A stretch of DNA of 64,000 nt from Nematostella vectensis (GCF_932526225.1 NC_064047.1:11767501-11831500), one strand, 5' to 3'; numbered from the stretch's first letter, positions 43,701 to 55,339 are shown. Numbers and translations are program-made. The notes: generated from the letters alone by a model not told the origin.

Positions 43701-46436
43701 ACAATCGAAAAAATACAAAGGGCAAAACAAAACACCAGCACAAATATGTGGAAAATGTGGATACAAACATGGCAAGGATAAATGCCCCGCTATAGGAAAG
43801 CAACGTATAAGATGCTCCAAAATGAATCACTTTGCAAAGATGTGCAAGTCCAAAGCCACTTCAGTGAAATATGATGACAACACAGACGAGAGCATAGAAG
43901 AATAGGATGATGATGAATTGTTGTATATGGGCTGCATTGACATTAACTCTGTTAACTCCATAAACAGTGACTGGAAAGAAGAACTGGAAATAAATGGAAA
44001 GAAAGCAGCATTTATTGGACAGTGCAGCCAAATGCCTTATGATACCTACAAGTCACTGGACATGAAGGATGAAATCAAGAGTACACAATCACAGCTCAAG
44101 TCTTATTCTGGACATGTGATTGGCATACTTGGATGTGACTGGAAAGAAGAACTGGAAATAAATGGAAAGAAAGCAGCATTTATTGGACAGTGCAGCCAAA
44201 TGCCTTATGATACCTACAAGTCACTGGACATGAAGGATGAAATCAAGAGTACACAATCACAGCTCAAGTCTTATTCTGGACATGTGATTGGCATACTTGG
44301 ATGTGATCAACTTACTTGCAAACACAAGGATAAGTCCCTACAAATCAAGTGTTACATTTAAAAGAACAAGGTATTCTCAGTGCTCAGTGGACAGGCATGC
44401 AAAGACCTTAAACTCATTAATCGTATCAACCATGTCCATGCATCGAAGGAGCCGACAGCAACAGATGACCCATCAAATACAGGCAGATATTCTACAGGAG
44501 TACTCAGATCTATTTCATGGTCTTGGGTGTTTACCAGGAGAACACCAGATCAACATAGACCCAAATGCTACACCTGTAATACACTCCCCCTCGGCGTGTG
44601 CCTATCACATTAAATGAACAAGTCAAACAGGGAATGGACAGAATGGAGGCACTTGGAGTGATTGTCAAGCAAGATAAAGCAACACCCTGGGTCAGTAGTA
44701 TGGTTACGTTAGTAAAGCTGCCATACGCAGATAATATTATCTCATGAAAACAATCGAGGACATAATTTCTGAAATACCTAACGCAAAGGTATTTTCAGTA
44801 ATTGTTGCGTCTTCGGGGTATTGGCAGATCTAGTTGGACGAAGAGGGCTCGTAACAATGCACGTTTAACAGCCCCTTTGGCCGGTATTAGTACCTTCGGT
44901 TCCCCTTCGGTGTGAAGTCAGCGAGCGAAGTATTTCAGCGAAGCATTTGACAAGTTAAATTCACACAACAAACCAGGCAATTTAGAAAATAAGAGCCCAG
45001 ACCATGTTGATTTTTTTCAACAAGAGTAGCTTCATTATTATTATTTCTCTTTGTTTCTCCATATAGTACCAAAATGGTTTCGAAAGTACCCGTTTGACTC
45101 GCAGGCATTAACAGTAGTTCCAACTTAAAATCAAGAGTTCTAGTTTCACATACCAGACGTAGCTAAAATTCGTGGATTCATTAAATACATATCTAAATTT
45201 CCCTAAATCCCATCTATGGATAGAGATTGGGACAGCGTTATATATGAACGTTGCTTGTCCTAAATCGATTCTTGGTTTATTCAGATGCGAATCTAGTAAG
45301 AGGTTTTAGCAGTCAACATGGCAAATGTGTTAACGGTTTATCCAAACACCGAAGAAGAAGCCATGACTAGGCCAGCCATAGAAATGTAGCTAATCAATAT
45401 ACGTACAATAGCTGTGTATTCCGTCTTGAGCGTGATTGTGCCTTACCTCTGGTACAACTCTCACTTCCATCAGAGCAAGGTATGCCATCACCTTTAACAA
45501 CAAAATTGTTATTTTTAAGGGTAATATGGGGGAAGGGCTAATTTTTAGGGAGGGGATGGTTGCGATTTTGTGTAGCTCTGATTGGGAAGGTAGCGCGCAA
45601 ATGTTAATACAGCGTTTATTGGAGGGCCTTATTTTTTAACAGGTACTCTGATCAATTTACAAGCCTCGTAGAAGTCTAGGATTTCAAAACTCTCTGGGGA
45701 GAACCACAGACCCTCAGAAGAAGAAGAATATAAATTTGATGCCTCTTCTGCTTACACTATCATAACTTTCGTTTGGTTGGCGCTGAAATGGTTAACCCGA
45801 GTGTCACTTCTATTTTTCTCTCGTTTATCCTTTGCAGGCTTATTTGGCTGAAGCTTATCGACTCTAAACATCTGTACAGACGTCTTATCCGCGTCATGGA
45901 TTTCAAGAAAAAACAAAAACAAATAAGGGCTACTAATGCTTACCTGCACAATAAGCCATATCGCATCCAAAAGGAGGCCTCAGATAATATACAAAGTAGT
46001 TAGCCATGGTGGCCATGTCTTCGCACTTCTTTGCACAGATATCTATCGTCCTGAAGCAGCCCCATCGGATGTTGTTGAGATTGATGCACGCAGTAGCGTC
46101 CACTGTTTGTCCGACTTGGTGCGGATGGGGAGAGTTCATCCAAATCGGGGCGACTGTTCCACAAGTGTTTGGCTCAGGTTTTGTTGTCGGTATTTTTCCT
46201 CCCACTCCGCTTGTAAAGCGGTACCATCCCTCTGTCAGTCTATTGTCACATATAGCAGGCTGCGTATGACTGTAATTATGTGCTGAACTCCTAAACGGCT
46301 CTTTTATCGACTTGTGGGTAACACAAGGATCCGTTGGCTCAGGACACGTCAAAGCTTGGCCAACGCATCTTTGAAATGCCCCAAATGCCAAAAAGAAGAA
46401 AAGGGCCGCTCGGATTAATGCAGGGCGTCTCACCAT
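34755..46436 (-). CDS. VWDE-like secreted protein: signal peptide, D8C domain, VWDE N-terminal regions
   Basis: Five minus-strand exons join in phase for 393 codons. Exon 1, 46436-45944 (phase 1 out): signal peptide from MVRRPALIRAALFFFLAFGA, then a full D8C domain (TCPEPTDPC, CD...GWYRF, CGTVAPIW, YFVYYLRPPFGCDMAYC). Exon 2, 45491-45447: 45 nt with a small Cys loop (PCSDGSESC), phase 1 to 1. Exon 3, 39859-39618: VPLPSIEYG, VSFHVEWYDNG, phase 1 to 0. Exon 4, 37164-37072: CRLRMRYN to SESFFVGIK, phase 0 to 0. Exon 5, 35060-34755: VTLQPTIPIDKDLLLQV to PFWAGHILPSVR, phase 0 to 0. All have AG/GT borders. The order matches the N-terminal half of VWDE-type proteins. The VWD exons expected next were not found on this strand. 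The protein is probably extracellular. The 5.6-kb second intron holds a nested plus-strand gene and a Gypsy relic. Confidence 0.85.
35100..37070. other. Intron of the VWDE-like gene, with a short hairpin repeat
   Basis: No exon was recognised apart from the one at 37072-37164. It includes a hairpin repeat at 35960-36021 and a palindrome (CCGTCCACGATCGTGGACGG) near 36053. The plus ORFs at 36237-36688 have no domain. Confidence 0.4.
35960..36021. repeat. 62-bp hairpin repeat
   Basis: GCAGAGGCCTCTTTTCTCG pairs with CGAGGAAAAGAGACCTCTGC across a short loop. It resembles the end of a non-autonomous element. No duplication is visible. Confidence 0.5.
37380..39030. other. Intron of the VWDE-like gene, no exon seen
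   Basis: AT-rich sequence. Apart from the tRNA-like segment nothing is recognisable. The plus ORF at 37556-37783 has no domain or splice support. Confidence 0.4.
38429..38494 (-). pseudogene. tRNA-like sequence (tRNA pseudogene or SINE head)
   Basis: On the minus strand, TGGCCCAGTGG matches the Pol III A box and GGTTCAATCCC matches the B box, with the spacing of a tRNA. A T-run (TCTTTTTTA) follows the 3' end as a Pol III terminator would. The anticodon loop would be CTTATAA (UAU), but the acceptor and anticodon stems do not pair and the unit is only 66 nt, so it is not a functional tRNA. Confidence 0.5.
39042..39280. repeat. About 37-bp tandem repeat, six copies
   Basis: The unit is about ATTATATTGAGTTGATTTGA plus ACTAGATGGGATGTTGA. 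Later copies vary at a few sites (GAGTTG, GAATTG). It lies in the intron upstream of exon 3 of the VWDE-like gene. Confidence 0.9.
39900..41450. other. Intron of the VWDE-like gene, no exon seen
   Basis: AT-rich. Short ORFs at 40386-40710 overlap in two frames and lack domains. Nothing else is recognised. Confidence 0.4.
41530..41620. repeat. Interspersed repeat (partner at 52305-52390)
   Basis: Shares the pattern AGCGGGGCCAGCGCGGC...GCGCGGAGCTC followed by an A/T tract and 'atggtat' with 52305-52390 (AGCGGAGCCAGTACGGC...GCGTGCGGAGCTC). This is a GC-rich non-autonomous repeat. Confidence 0.45.
41987..42680 (+). CDS. 43-residue basic protein, two exons, nested in an intron
   Basis: Exon 1 (41987-42058) encodes MTVRKKKRTQPHKRQTENDK plus KPAK and ends in phase 0 at AAG/GTAAGA. 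Exon 2 (42621-42680) follows TTTTATTAG and encodes VKPTKDYLWAMIDAKGWKA, then TGA. Both junctions have consensus sites and phases agree. A GC-richer region before the ATG (41500-41980) may be a promoter and 5' UTR. The N-terminal half is strongly basic, like a nuclear or RNA-binding tail. The C-terminal half is a short amphipathic aromatic segment. I do not recognise the family. The gene lies on the opposite strand within the large intron of the VWDE-like gene. Confidence 0.55.
43200..44945 (+). pseudogene. Ty3/Gypsy retrotransposon relic (gag, protease, partial RT)
   Basis: Plus-strand order: a gag-like region (43240-43695, KPKSNRIFSRYKFHTMQ, then EPFEQFLTDLKLLVKNCGY), CxxCGYKHGKDKCP zinc-knuckle remnants (about 43745-43790), a protease region (43918-44361), and the N-terminal RT block (ILQEYSDLFHGLGCLPG near 44500, LPFGVKSASEVFQ near 44900). 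Stops occur after gag and after the knuckle. The protease lacks a visible D-T/S-G motif and carries a perfect 168-bp tandem duplication. The RT is cut before YxDD. No LTRs were recognised. It sits in the large intron of the VWDE-like gene. Confidence 0.85.
43967..44302 (+). repeat. Perfect 168-bp in-frame tandem duplication in the Gypsy protease region
   Basis: Positions 43967-44134 are repeated at 44135-44302 with no difference seen, starting GTGACTGGAAAGAAGAACTG. The period is 56 codons, so the reading frame is kept. Confidence 0.95.
45944..46436 (-). CDS. First exon: signal peptide and D8C domain
   Basis: The ATG at 46436 was chosen because it starts a hydrophobic signal peptide (about residues 1-27, ending CVGQA), whereas the longer open frame upstream is unlike the family. 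The exon carries all expected D8C cysteines and the conserved GWYRF and CGT-x-APIW motifs. It ends in phase 1 at a GTAAGC donor, exactly as in the paralogue at 58305. Confidence 0.9.
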
Positions 46437-46449
46437 TTCTTGAAAGAGA

Positions 46450-48500
46450 CCTAACACGAACAGAAACAGACAGAAAGCAAATGATTCTTGATGATGACAA
46501 TAATGCCATTGCAGTGTACGGTAACAATTTACCATATATGTACATGTAATGATTGACACGATAACGTGATGCAAGAGCGCATTGTTTGATATGGTTGAAG
46601 TCGCGTATTGAATGAGAGAATGGATGAGATCGAGATTATAGCTGCATAAAAAACACCAAAAAAATGGTCGCAAGCAGAAACATAGTTGCAGGCAGAAGCG
46701 CGTGAAAGACACAGGTTCCCTTTCCTGTTGACCTAGACTCTTACAAATAGTAAATCAAATTACATTCGGTTTTACGGTGCAGATATGCATTCGATTAAAG
46801 GTTTCTATATGAATCATACTAAGCTCCTCCCTTCCTGTGTGGCAAAAAACGGCCCTACGGCCGTATACTTTAAAGTGAGCTACGGTTCACGTTCACACTA
46901 AAAAAATGTCGAAAAATATAATCTAGGGTACTAAACATAAATAAAGTGGATTTGATTGACACGCATGATTTATTAGGTGCGAAAGTGTTGGAAATTAGGG
47001 AGTTAATATGGGACCTTATGACCTTTAGAGGCGCATTACAGCCAAACTAAAATGCACTAAAAAGCAACAAGCTTTTAAAATGTTGGTACCCTAGAATTCG
47101 CCCGATTTTCGTATAATTTGGTAGCCTTACTTCAAGAGGTTCTCATTTTGTATTTTTTTTAAATATTATTTTTTTAATTAAGTTATTCTCGCCATTACGA
47201 CGCAAATAGCTAAAATTTGAAACTCGGAAACTTTGAACTAAAATAGCTTTTCGATGGAAAACGATATGGATGGAACGAGAACCACTTTTGAATATTGACA
47301 TGTGCTGATGGAAATAAGAGGTATTGCGTGAACATGGGCGCGCAGTTAAGGTAAGAACATTTTCGCCGAAGACAACTACGTTAGGGACAACAGTTTGTCC
47401 TTCCCTCACTAAGAAATAAAAAAAAAAATCCCTTATAGAAAAAGCCACGTAGTGAGGTGTCGGCAGAGAAAATTCTAGGTGCTAGAACGCTATCATATAA
47501 AAGACATAAAATCAGCAAACACCTTTGTCCAAGCTGTTTTCACCACAGGCGGACAGGTAAAAAAAAATAGTCACGTGATCTATGGCGTGACGTCAACACA
47601 AGCAAGAAAATATTACGAAAATGTTGAGGCCGTCGACTTTCATCATCTCGCCAAAATGATGAACTTAAGGTGAAGTTTAAGGCGAGGAGTTAAATCTATG
47701 CTAAGAGCAAACGATCCACGCCTTGAGTATTGACTGAGGATTCGCAAGTACAAAATCTGATCACTCTAAGCCTTTTTTCTATAATAGAACGTCTTTTTTT
47801 TATAAATGATTTCACATATTTCACAATGCAGGCATTTACCCGGTGTTTTTATAGCCGCCATCTTGGATTCTGAGCAACATTTTTGCAAAGACACATTTTT
47901 CTAGAAATTGCAAATTCTCCTAAATCATAGATCACTCGAATGGTTTATCTAACCGTATTATTGGCTAATAATGTCAAAATAGGAATCCTTCAGGCTCTTC
48001 TCCGCTATTATTGCGCTTTTCGCTGTTGACTCGATTAACGAGGTGTCGCACTTTTAAAAAGACAGCGTAAGACGAGATTGCTTTCAGCATTAAAAATCAG
48101 AAATGAATCACAATAACGACTCTAAACATGATAGCTGAACTTAACCCTACTTCACGCTGAATCTCAATAAAAGCTCAATGCTAAAACACGGGAGACTCAG
48201 CATCTAAGAAAACGCCGCGATACTGTTAACGCCATGAAATGCCTCTTGTTAGTCCTCGCTAATGTTTACCGAGGTATGCTAAATCTACAAGGTAATTGGT
48301 GCCCGTTAAACCTTGAAAAAGCAGTAACCTCAGCGCCACTTAGTCATAGCTTAGCAATAACTAACATCTTCCATGTGCCAGACTGTTATGTACTGTTATG
48401 CACATTTGCATTTAGTACCTGATATCTTTACGAAATTTATCTCGTGTATGCAGTGATATCCAATAAGCTTGCCTTTAAAGTGGTAACCCAACTCTAAGCG
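46450..48500. other. Upstream region of the D8C gene, no gene seen
   Basis: Upstream of the VWDE-like gene on its own strand. It may contain the promoter and 5' UTR. An ACGGCC/GGCCGT palindrome lies near 46850. A plus ORF at 48234-48422 starts with MKCLLLVLANVY, followed by a possible GTATGC donor, and could be a signal-peptide exon, but nothing supports it further. Confidence 0.35.
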
Positions 48501-48524
48501 AGTTTTGATCACTTATTTTTCTAT

Positions 48525-51500
48525 TTGTGCGTACTAGGTAAAAAATATCTTTGCTTGTGCGAGATGCTCGGACTGGTGAGCCTCGACGTCTGGGGGTCAT
48601 ACTTTCCCGCACATTTCTTGACAAACAACAATTGTTCAGGTTCTACATCAAAGCACAAAAATCTGCTGATCTGCTGGTTCTAGTATTCTAAATTATTACG
48701 CAAATATTTGATCTATTGCATCAAATACTACCAAAGATTAAAAAATAAGGATGTTACGATAAAGGCACTTTCTGATAGAAAAAGAACGTTCATTTTCGTA
48801 AGCATTTTACAATATAAGATGCACATTAGGTGCCAGTTGAAAAGATCTGAAACGTGGCCTCTTTTGTAGGAGAGAGCCAAACTCGGAACAAAACAACTAG
48901 CGGAAATAACTCTTATCTATGGCGATAGGGGGAAGGGTATCTTTGGCAAAACTCAGGGGCTGTATAGGTTATTTTCGGGGGCGGAATTTCAGCATGAAAA
49001 TGCTGTGTTCTTAAGTTTGAGGGGTTATAAAACAAACTTAATGCAAAATCAAATATTAGGAGAGTAGTCCTCCTTTGTTACTATAGATGAAATTTCTAGT
49101 GTTTCATAAAACGATTTTGATAATTGGAAAAAACGATACTACGGCCTATTGAGTGAGTAGTGACTGATTTGACTTTGCTACATTAGCTGTTTCTTATTAA
49201 AACTAAAGTACAAAATTTATTTAAAAAGCTTACCTTTAGAGTAAACCCAAGAATTGACACACTTCGACCATAACTTGTTTTTAAACTATACTTACTGTAA
49301 AAATAAAATGCTTCTACGACATTTAAGTGTTTTGACTGGTGAGCACTTAAAAAAGCCTCCACGTCTGGGGGTCATTTTTCCGCACCTTTCCGACAAACAA
49401 CAATTGTACCCAGTTCTACATCACAGCACAAGAATGACTTCCTCTGTCTCTAGAATGCTAGATTGTTAAATACCACCCTTACTCATTTATTTATGAAACT
49501 GTTTCAAAGCATCGAACAATCTAAAATTGAAATATCTAAGGCTGCAGATGCCAAAGAACAAAAAGACAAGTTAGAATTGGATATATTTTAAAATAAACTG
49601 AAAGTTGTTATCTGTTCTACGTAACTAACAAAATAAGGTTCACAGCAGGTGTCCATTGAAAATATCTGAAAGGCTGTGTCTTTACAAAGGGAAGAGTCCC
49701 AAAATAAATCAATAACAGCTTGCGGAAGTCACTCTTATTCATGGATTACCCTGGGAACCAGAGCGTCTAGAGGGTATTAGGTGGGTTCCCTCTAGAGTAG
49801 TTTGAAGGAGGGTTAAAAGAACCTCGTTTATTGTGAATGCCAACGTAATATAAACAATTTCCAGAAAGAAAATGGTCTTCCAAATCTCAAGATATTTAAA
49901 AGGAATTGGAATAGTTTTGGCGTTTTAAGAAACGTTAACATTTTAGTTATCATCTATCGTTCTAGTGAAATATCTTACTTGGAATCTGTTAAGATTTATT
50001 TTGAATTCCTCAAACAGGCACTGTGTATTTCTAAAAGAGTTTGCATGTTATTTCAACTCTATATTTTAAAACACATGGTCGTAGCATGGGCTGGGGAATG
50101 GGGGCATGGACCACACAATATTTAAAAAAATAAGGGAATGAGCAGTAGAGGCGTGGCTGCGCCCCCGGTATTTTCGAGGCCTGCTACAGCTCTGAAAGTG
50201 CTTATCACGGCAGTACGAACGGTACAATAAGCGAACAGCACCAACAACAAAAAAATTTTGTTCGTACCTGTCAAACAAAGCAAGGTGCAGAGTAGGTGCT
50301 CATGAAAAAGACAGGCTGTATAAAAATATTTTTTGTATAAAAAAGAGTGTAATGGTCTTAGTAGCATTATGTGAGAAAAGTATGGCGTCCCATGCTTGCG
50401 ACAAGCTATAACTAATTCATTTTTCACAATATTTCAACTTGGTTTCTCCCTGTTGAGTAAAAAATGGTGCGAATTGACATATGTATATGTACCATCATAA
50501 TAACTGAGGTGTGATTGCGATACGCGTTAAAAATTGTGTTACATCAGCGCACTGCGTACAACTTTTGAACAGGCAAAATCCTTGCATTTTCTAATCATTC
50601 GTCGTTTCTCTCAACTGACGGTGAAACCCAACCTTAAAGACTCACAGCTGATAGCAAAACTTGACGCTTTAGCGCAACGCCTTTGTAATTTATCCATAAT
50701 GTTTCATGAAGCTATACCTAATCTAACAGAGGGAACTGCGGCTCTATAAACGTTTCAGCGCAACTTAACCATAACTTTAGTTCAGCCAATGCATTTTAGT
50801 TAAGCTGATATATTTACTCATATTTAAGATAAAGTACGAAATATATTCAAAAACCTTACCTTAAAGTAAACCAAACAATAAACACACTTCCACCACTACT
50901 TGATTTTCAACTTGTGCTTATTGAGTAAAAAGATAACTTTGCTTGTGCGACACTGCTCGGACTGGTGAGCCTCCACGTCTGGGGGTCACTTTTCCGCACC
51001 TTTCTGACAAACACCAATTGTACCCAGTTCTACATCACAGCACAAGAATGACTTCCTCTGGTTCTAGAATGCTAGACAATTGAATACCATCCTTACTCTT
51101 TTAGTCAAAGTATCCAACAATCTAAAATTGCAATAATATCGAAGCCTAAGGATGCCAAAGAACAAAAAAGACAAGTTAGAAATGGATATATTTTAACAGA
51201 AACTGAAAGTTCTTATCTGTTCTACGTAACTAAAAAATGCGGTGAACAGCAGGTGCCCAATATCTGAAACGCGGTCTCTTACGTAGGGAAAAGTCCCAAA
51301 ATAAATCAAAACAGCTTGCGGAAGTCTTTTTCATGGTAGGGGCTTACCCTGGGAACCAGAGACTTTACAGGGTATTATGCGGGTACATTCTAGAGTAGGT
51401 TGAAGGAGTTGAAAGGATAAAGCGAACCTCGTTTATTGTAATAGGTAAACAATATAAGCAATTTCCAGCAAAGAATGGCCTTCCAAATCTCAGGAAATTT

Positions 51501-51600
51501 TAAAGTAAAAGCAATAGTTTTGGTGTTTTAAGAGACGTATAGTAACATGTTATTAGTCTTGTATTGTGTTTCGATTGAAATATTTTTTTAAGATATTAAA
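48525..51600. repeat. Three diverged copies of a segmental repeat
   Basis: A core with GGTGAGCCTCCACGTCTGGG, then GGTCA...TTTCCGCACC and AACAACAATTGT recurs at about 48570, 49340 and 50965. Copies 2 and 3 stay similar for about 700 bp (49240-49960 and 50860-51550), including ATGACTTCCTCTG and CTCGTTTATTGT. Copy 1 is shorter and more diverged. No conserved reading frame is found across copies. Confidence 0.75.
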
Positions 51601-51968
51601 ATACTTCGAAAGGCAGCCTCTCTTTTGTTATCTGTCACTGGTTATCTGTTTGTTTATGATTAACTCTTACCACAATGTTGATTTTATTTATTCACAAAAG
51701 GGGTACATTATTTTAGCCTTATAGTAGCAGTAGTTTAAAAATTGGTTGCCTAAACCGCTAAAAAAAGAGTTAGCAGAAGTTTTTGCCCCCCACCCCCCCC
51801 ACATCAAATCTCTATTACGTGCGTTTGTCTCAATACTTTTTCGGTTAATTTAACGGAACATCTGTCGAAAAAGCTCTTTTCACATCAAATATGGGGAGTT
51901 ATAATAATCATAATGAATAAAAAAACTATTAAATACAGCTTTTTATTTTATTTGGATGAGTATTATAG

Positions 51969-52169
51969 TAAGGCCTAGTGAAAAGAACGGCGTCTAAATC
52001 TAACCCGGTCCACAGGCGTTCGGCACGGGCTGGTAAGGCGTGCAGAACGCCTAAGCCGTGATAAATGAAATAGACCGGTCTAATTTGATTTAAGCGCCGT
52101 TCTTTTCATGTTCCCAACACCTTCTATTTGGAACGGCGCATGAAAAGAACGGCGTTTAAACTAGGCCTA
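51969..52169. mobile_element. Composite palindromic MITE (GAAAAGAACGGCG family)
   Basis: TGAAAAGAACGGCGTCTAAA at 51979 is matched in inverse at 52089-52110. A further direct copy of the arm lies at 52141-52160. The outer ends TAAGGCCTAG and CTAGGCCTAA are also inverse to each other. It was probably formed by nested or rearranged MITE ends. Confidence 0.65.
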
Positions 52170-52304
52170 AATCTTTTAAAGCTTTCACCCAGCGTCCTGT
52201 GTTCAAGGGATTACAGAGAGTTGAGTTTCGTAAAGCAAAAACGAGCAAGATATTTGCCTTCACATAGAAATCCCACATGTGTTTCTTTCTGCCCACAATC
52301 CATT

Positions 52305-52390
52305 TTAATAGCGGAGCCAGTACGGCCGTACCCCGCGTGCGGAGCTCCAAATGTATCGAGAAATGATATGAATACCATTGGCACCTTGTT
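52305..52390. repeat. Interspersed repeat (partner at 41530-41620)
   Basis: See the partner: a GC-rich core ending GCGGAGCTC, then an A/T tract. Confidence 0.45.
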
Positions 52391-52696
52391 TTTTTTAGCT
52401 GAATTTACAAAAAAGAAAAGAAAAGAAAAGAAAAAAAAACAGACCAAATACAGATACCTTTCCCCTATTTTTTACAGGCCGTGAACAAGTCTACCTAGTC
52501 AGCGGTATCCAAGCTTTCCAACAGTGCTATGGGGTCCTATTTCTAATCCCTCATCGCAGTGCTACGCGAGCACAAGTCGATGTTTGCTTGTATTTTCATA
52601 AAGCCTCGGTCGATACGCCAAAGCCTCAGTTTGATATTTCCCGGCATGACCTCACTCTCGGTTAGTAAGTAGTTAATATCACGCCAGTCCGGTTGC

Positions 52697-54385
52697 AGCT
52701 TTAGATCCTGCATGGATTCTAAAGTGAGGTCTAAAGCGATTCCAAGCCCTGCACTTCTTCAATACCGATGAAGTTTAAAGTCCATATAACCTTTCAGAGT
52801 TGAGAGACTTTGTCAATTCTTTATATTTTCATCTTCCAAATGGTATGTGGTTCGTCTGGACCCTATAAAAAACGCGTTCGCGCGAATAACTCAAATCTGT
52901 AATATTGAGGTATTTTGGTCAACCTTCGGAAAAAAGGCCGTGAACTGAAAGGCTCGGGTCCAGTCATTTGTGACGTAGATCGAGATGTCAACAAAATTAC
53001 TGAGAAAACATATGCGCGCGCTAAACCGGTTCCCGTCTTCATGTCTTCTTAGTTATTGCTGAAGAACCTTGTGTGGTTACAACTTTTACCGTCATCATTA
53101 TATCTCCACTTGGTAGTCAAATGATCATTTAACTTCAGGAAACAAATCTGCAAAATTTAGCAGATATTTTTTAGTCTTTGAATTGTTTTTGCATTGTGCG
53201 CGCGCGCTGCATTCGCAATCAAGAATGGCGACATTCTCACGAGCGCGCGCTGTTTCTGAAACCTACAACAATTTCCTTTTTTCTCATACAATTCTTGACT
53301 TTAAATTATTCTTCGCTTCATTGTGGGTAGCATTGCAATAGAAAACAATTCGCCAATATTTCGTGATATTGCTGTCTCTGAATTTTAACGGATTAACGGA
53401 AAATATCGTCTTTCAGGTTTTCCCGCCAAAACTTGGAATTATTCACTCGATTCAATCTCCTTTCGGGCGGCCAGAAAAATTTTCAAAGATCTGTAAAAAA
53501 TTCAAATTTCAATCAAATTCAATTCCCTTTTCAGAATTTGAAAGTTTATCTATGCTTTGTTTTGGCTAGATTGATATAAGTGAAAGGTTTTAAGAACTTG
53601 AACTGAATATGGATCTCATCTATTTATCTATTCATCTATTCATCTATTCATCTATTCATCTATTCATCTATTCATCTATTCATCTATTCATCTATTCATC
53701 TATTCATCTATTCATCTATTCATCTATTCATCTATTCATCTATTCATCTATTCATCTATTCATCTATGCATCTATGCATCTATGCATTTATACATTGATT
53801 CATTCATTCATTTATTCATTTATTCATTTAATAATTTATTCATTTATTCATTTATTCATTTATCCATTTATCCATTTATTCATTTATTCATTTATTCATT
53901 TATTCATTTATTCATTTATTCATTTATTCATTTATTCATTTATTCATTTATTCATTTATTCATTTATTCATTTATTCCTTTATTCCTTTATTCCTTTATT
54001 CCTTTATTCCTTTATTCCTTTATTCGTTATTCGTTTATTCGTTTATTCATTTATTCATTTATTCATTTGTTTATTTATTTATTTGTTTGTTTATTTATTT
54101 GTTTATTTGTTTGTTTATTTATTGATTTATCTTATTTTATTTTATATTATTTATTTATATTGTTTATTTATTTATTGGTTGGTTGATTTATTTGTTTATT
54201 TGTTTATTTGTTTATTTATTTGTTTGTTTGTTTGTTTATTGATTTATTGATGTATTCATTTATTCATTTATTCATTTATTTAGTTAATTAGTTATTTAGT
54301 TATTTGCCATAATAAGTTATTCATATTTATTTAGTCATTTAGTTATATAGTTATTTAGTTATTTATTTATTTAGTTATTTGGCAT
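52697..54385. repeat. Interspersed repeat, copy 2, split, with tetranucleotide tail
   Basis: Positions 52698-52778 match 27976-28056. The match stops at GATGAAGTTTAA and resumes at ACTGAATATGGATCT (53598), so about 815 bp were inserted or differ between them. The tail is an ATCT/ATTC array from 53613, passing into ATTT, TTTG and TTAG variants by 54385. The 213-codon ORF over the tail is an artefact. Confidence 0.65.
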
Positions 54386-54397
54386 AATAATCATGGC

Positions 54398-54632
54398 CCG
54401 ATTAACGCGTTGCGCCTTTGCCTTGTCGAATCTAATTATATGGATTTGGCACATGAACAGTTCGCCCTTTGAATCGCCTAGTTTCGGCACGGCAGAGTCA
54501 GGTTTGGCACGGCCCCAAGCTCGGCTACGCATTGCAATTAGTTCGACGTCTGAATCACATTTGAGCCCATTTTACTTGTGTTGAAAAAAGTACTATTAGA
54601 TTCGGCACGGCAGGAGCGCGACGTATGTGGAT
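54398..54632. mobile_element. MITE with CGAATCTAAT arms
   Basis: The left ACGCGTTGCGCCTTTGCCTT...CGAATCTAAT and right ATTAGATTCGGCACGGCAGG...GCGACGT are imperfect inverse arms. The right arm also matches 34100-34135 in inverse, so the family has another fragment in this window. Confidence 0.6.
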
Positions 54633-55162
54633 CGGACCTAGCGCGTGTGACACTTACTTCCGTATTTACGAACATTAGTCACGCTATCAAACCTAGGTCA
54701 CGAAAGTAGCCAGAAACAACAACATTTTTGGTTGTTATAACTGCGTGTCTAGGACTTGAATGCTTTTCGTCGACTACAGGTAATTATAATGCCATCTTAC
54801 TACGTTATTGATAACTCTGGGAGTTTCACAACTCCCTGACTTAGCATTATGAATACGCTAGACACCTCCGTCCGTGATTACAAACAATATTTTGTGGTTT
54901 TATAGCCACACTTTCTTTGGTTTAAGATCACCTCAAATATCATTCCATATTCTGGAATTGTATTATTTGTGTTATGTCTTCGCGGATGTTTGCATCATTT
55001 TGAAGCTATTGTGCTTATTTCTTTAATGGATTTGCAACTCTAGTACCGTAAAGTAAACAATTAAAACAAGCGCCTGTAATAGTCTATACTAGCCTAAATA
55101 TATTTATGTCTCGAATACACCGAATTTAATACGGTTAAAACATTGGAGGCTAAAGCATCACA

Positions 55163-55326
55163 GCCAAATTCGTTGTTGCGCGATCACGGCGAATCCATAG
55201 CACGTAGTCAGATAAAAGCTTAAGGGGCGGTTTGTCTGGTTTCAATTGTTTGGTTTGATTATGCGCTATTCCCAAACGAAGAAAGGAATTTTGGATTCTG
55301 GGAGGTCGCGCAACAAAGAATTTGGC
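55163..55326. mobile_element. 164-bp MITE, with a half copy at 28678-28745
   Basis: GCCAAATTCGTTGTTGCGCG is inverse to the right end (CGCGCAACAAAGAATTTGGC). A related right-end segment with GCGCTATTCC...GGTCGCGCAACAACGAATTC lies at about 28678-28745. Confidence 0.7.
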
Positions 55327-55339
55327 GATAAGATCGTGT

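Noticed and set aside
46437-46712. Longer N-terminus for the D8C gene from 46712
   Set aside because: The extension is unlike the family, and the signal peptide begins at 46436.
53609-54250. 213-codon hydrophobic ORF resembling a membrane protein
   Set aside because: Translation of an ATCT/ATTC tetranucleotide array.
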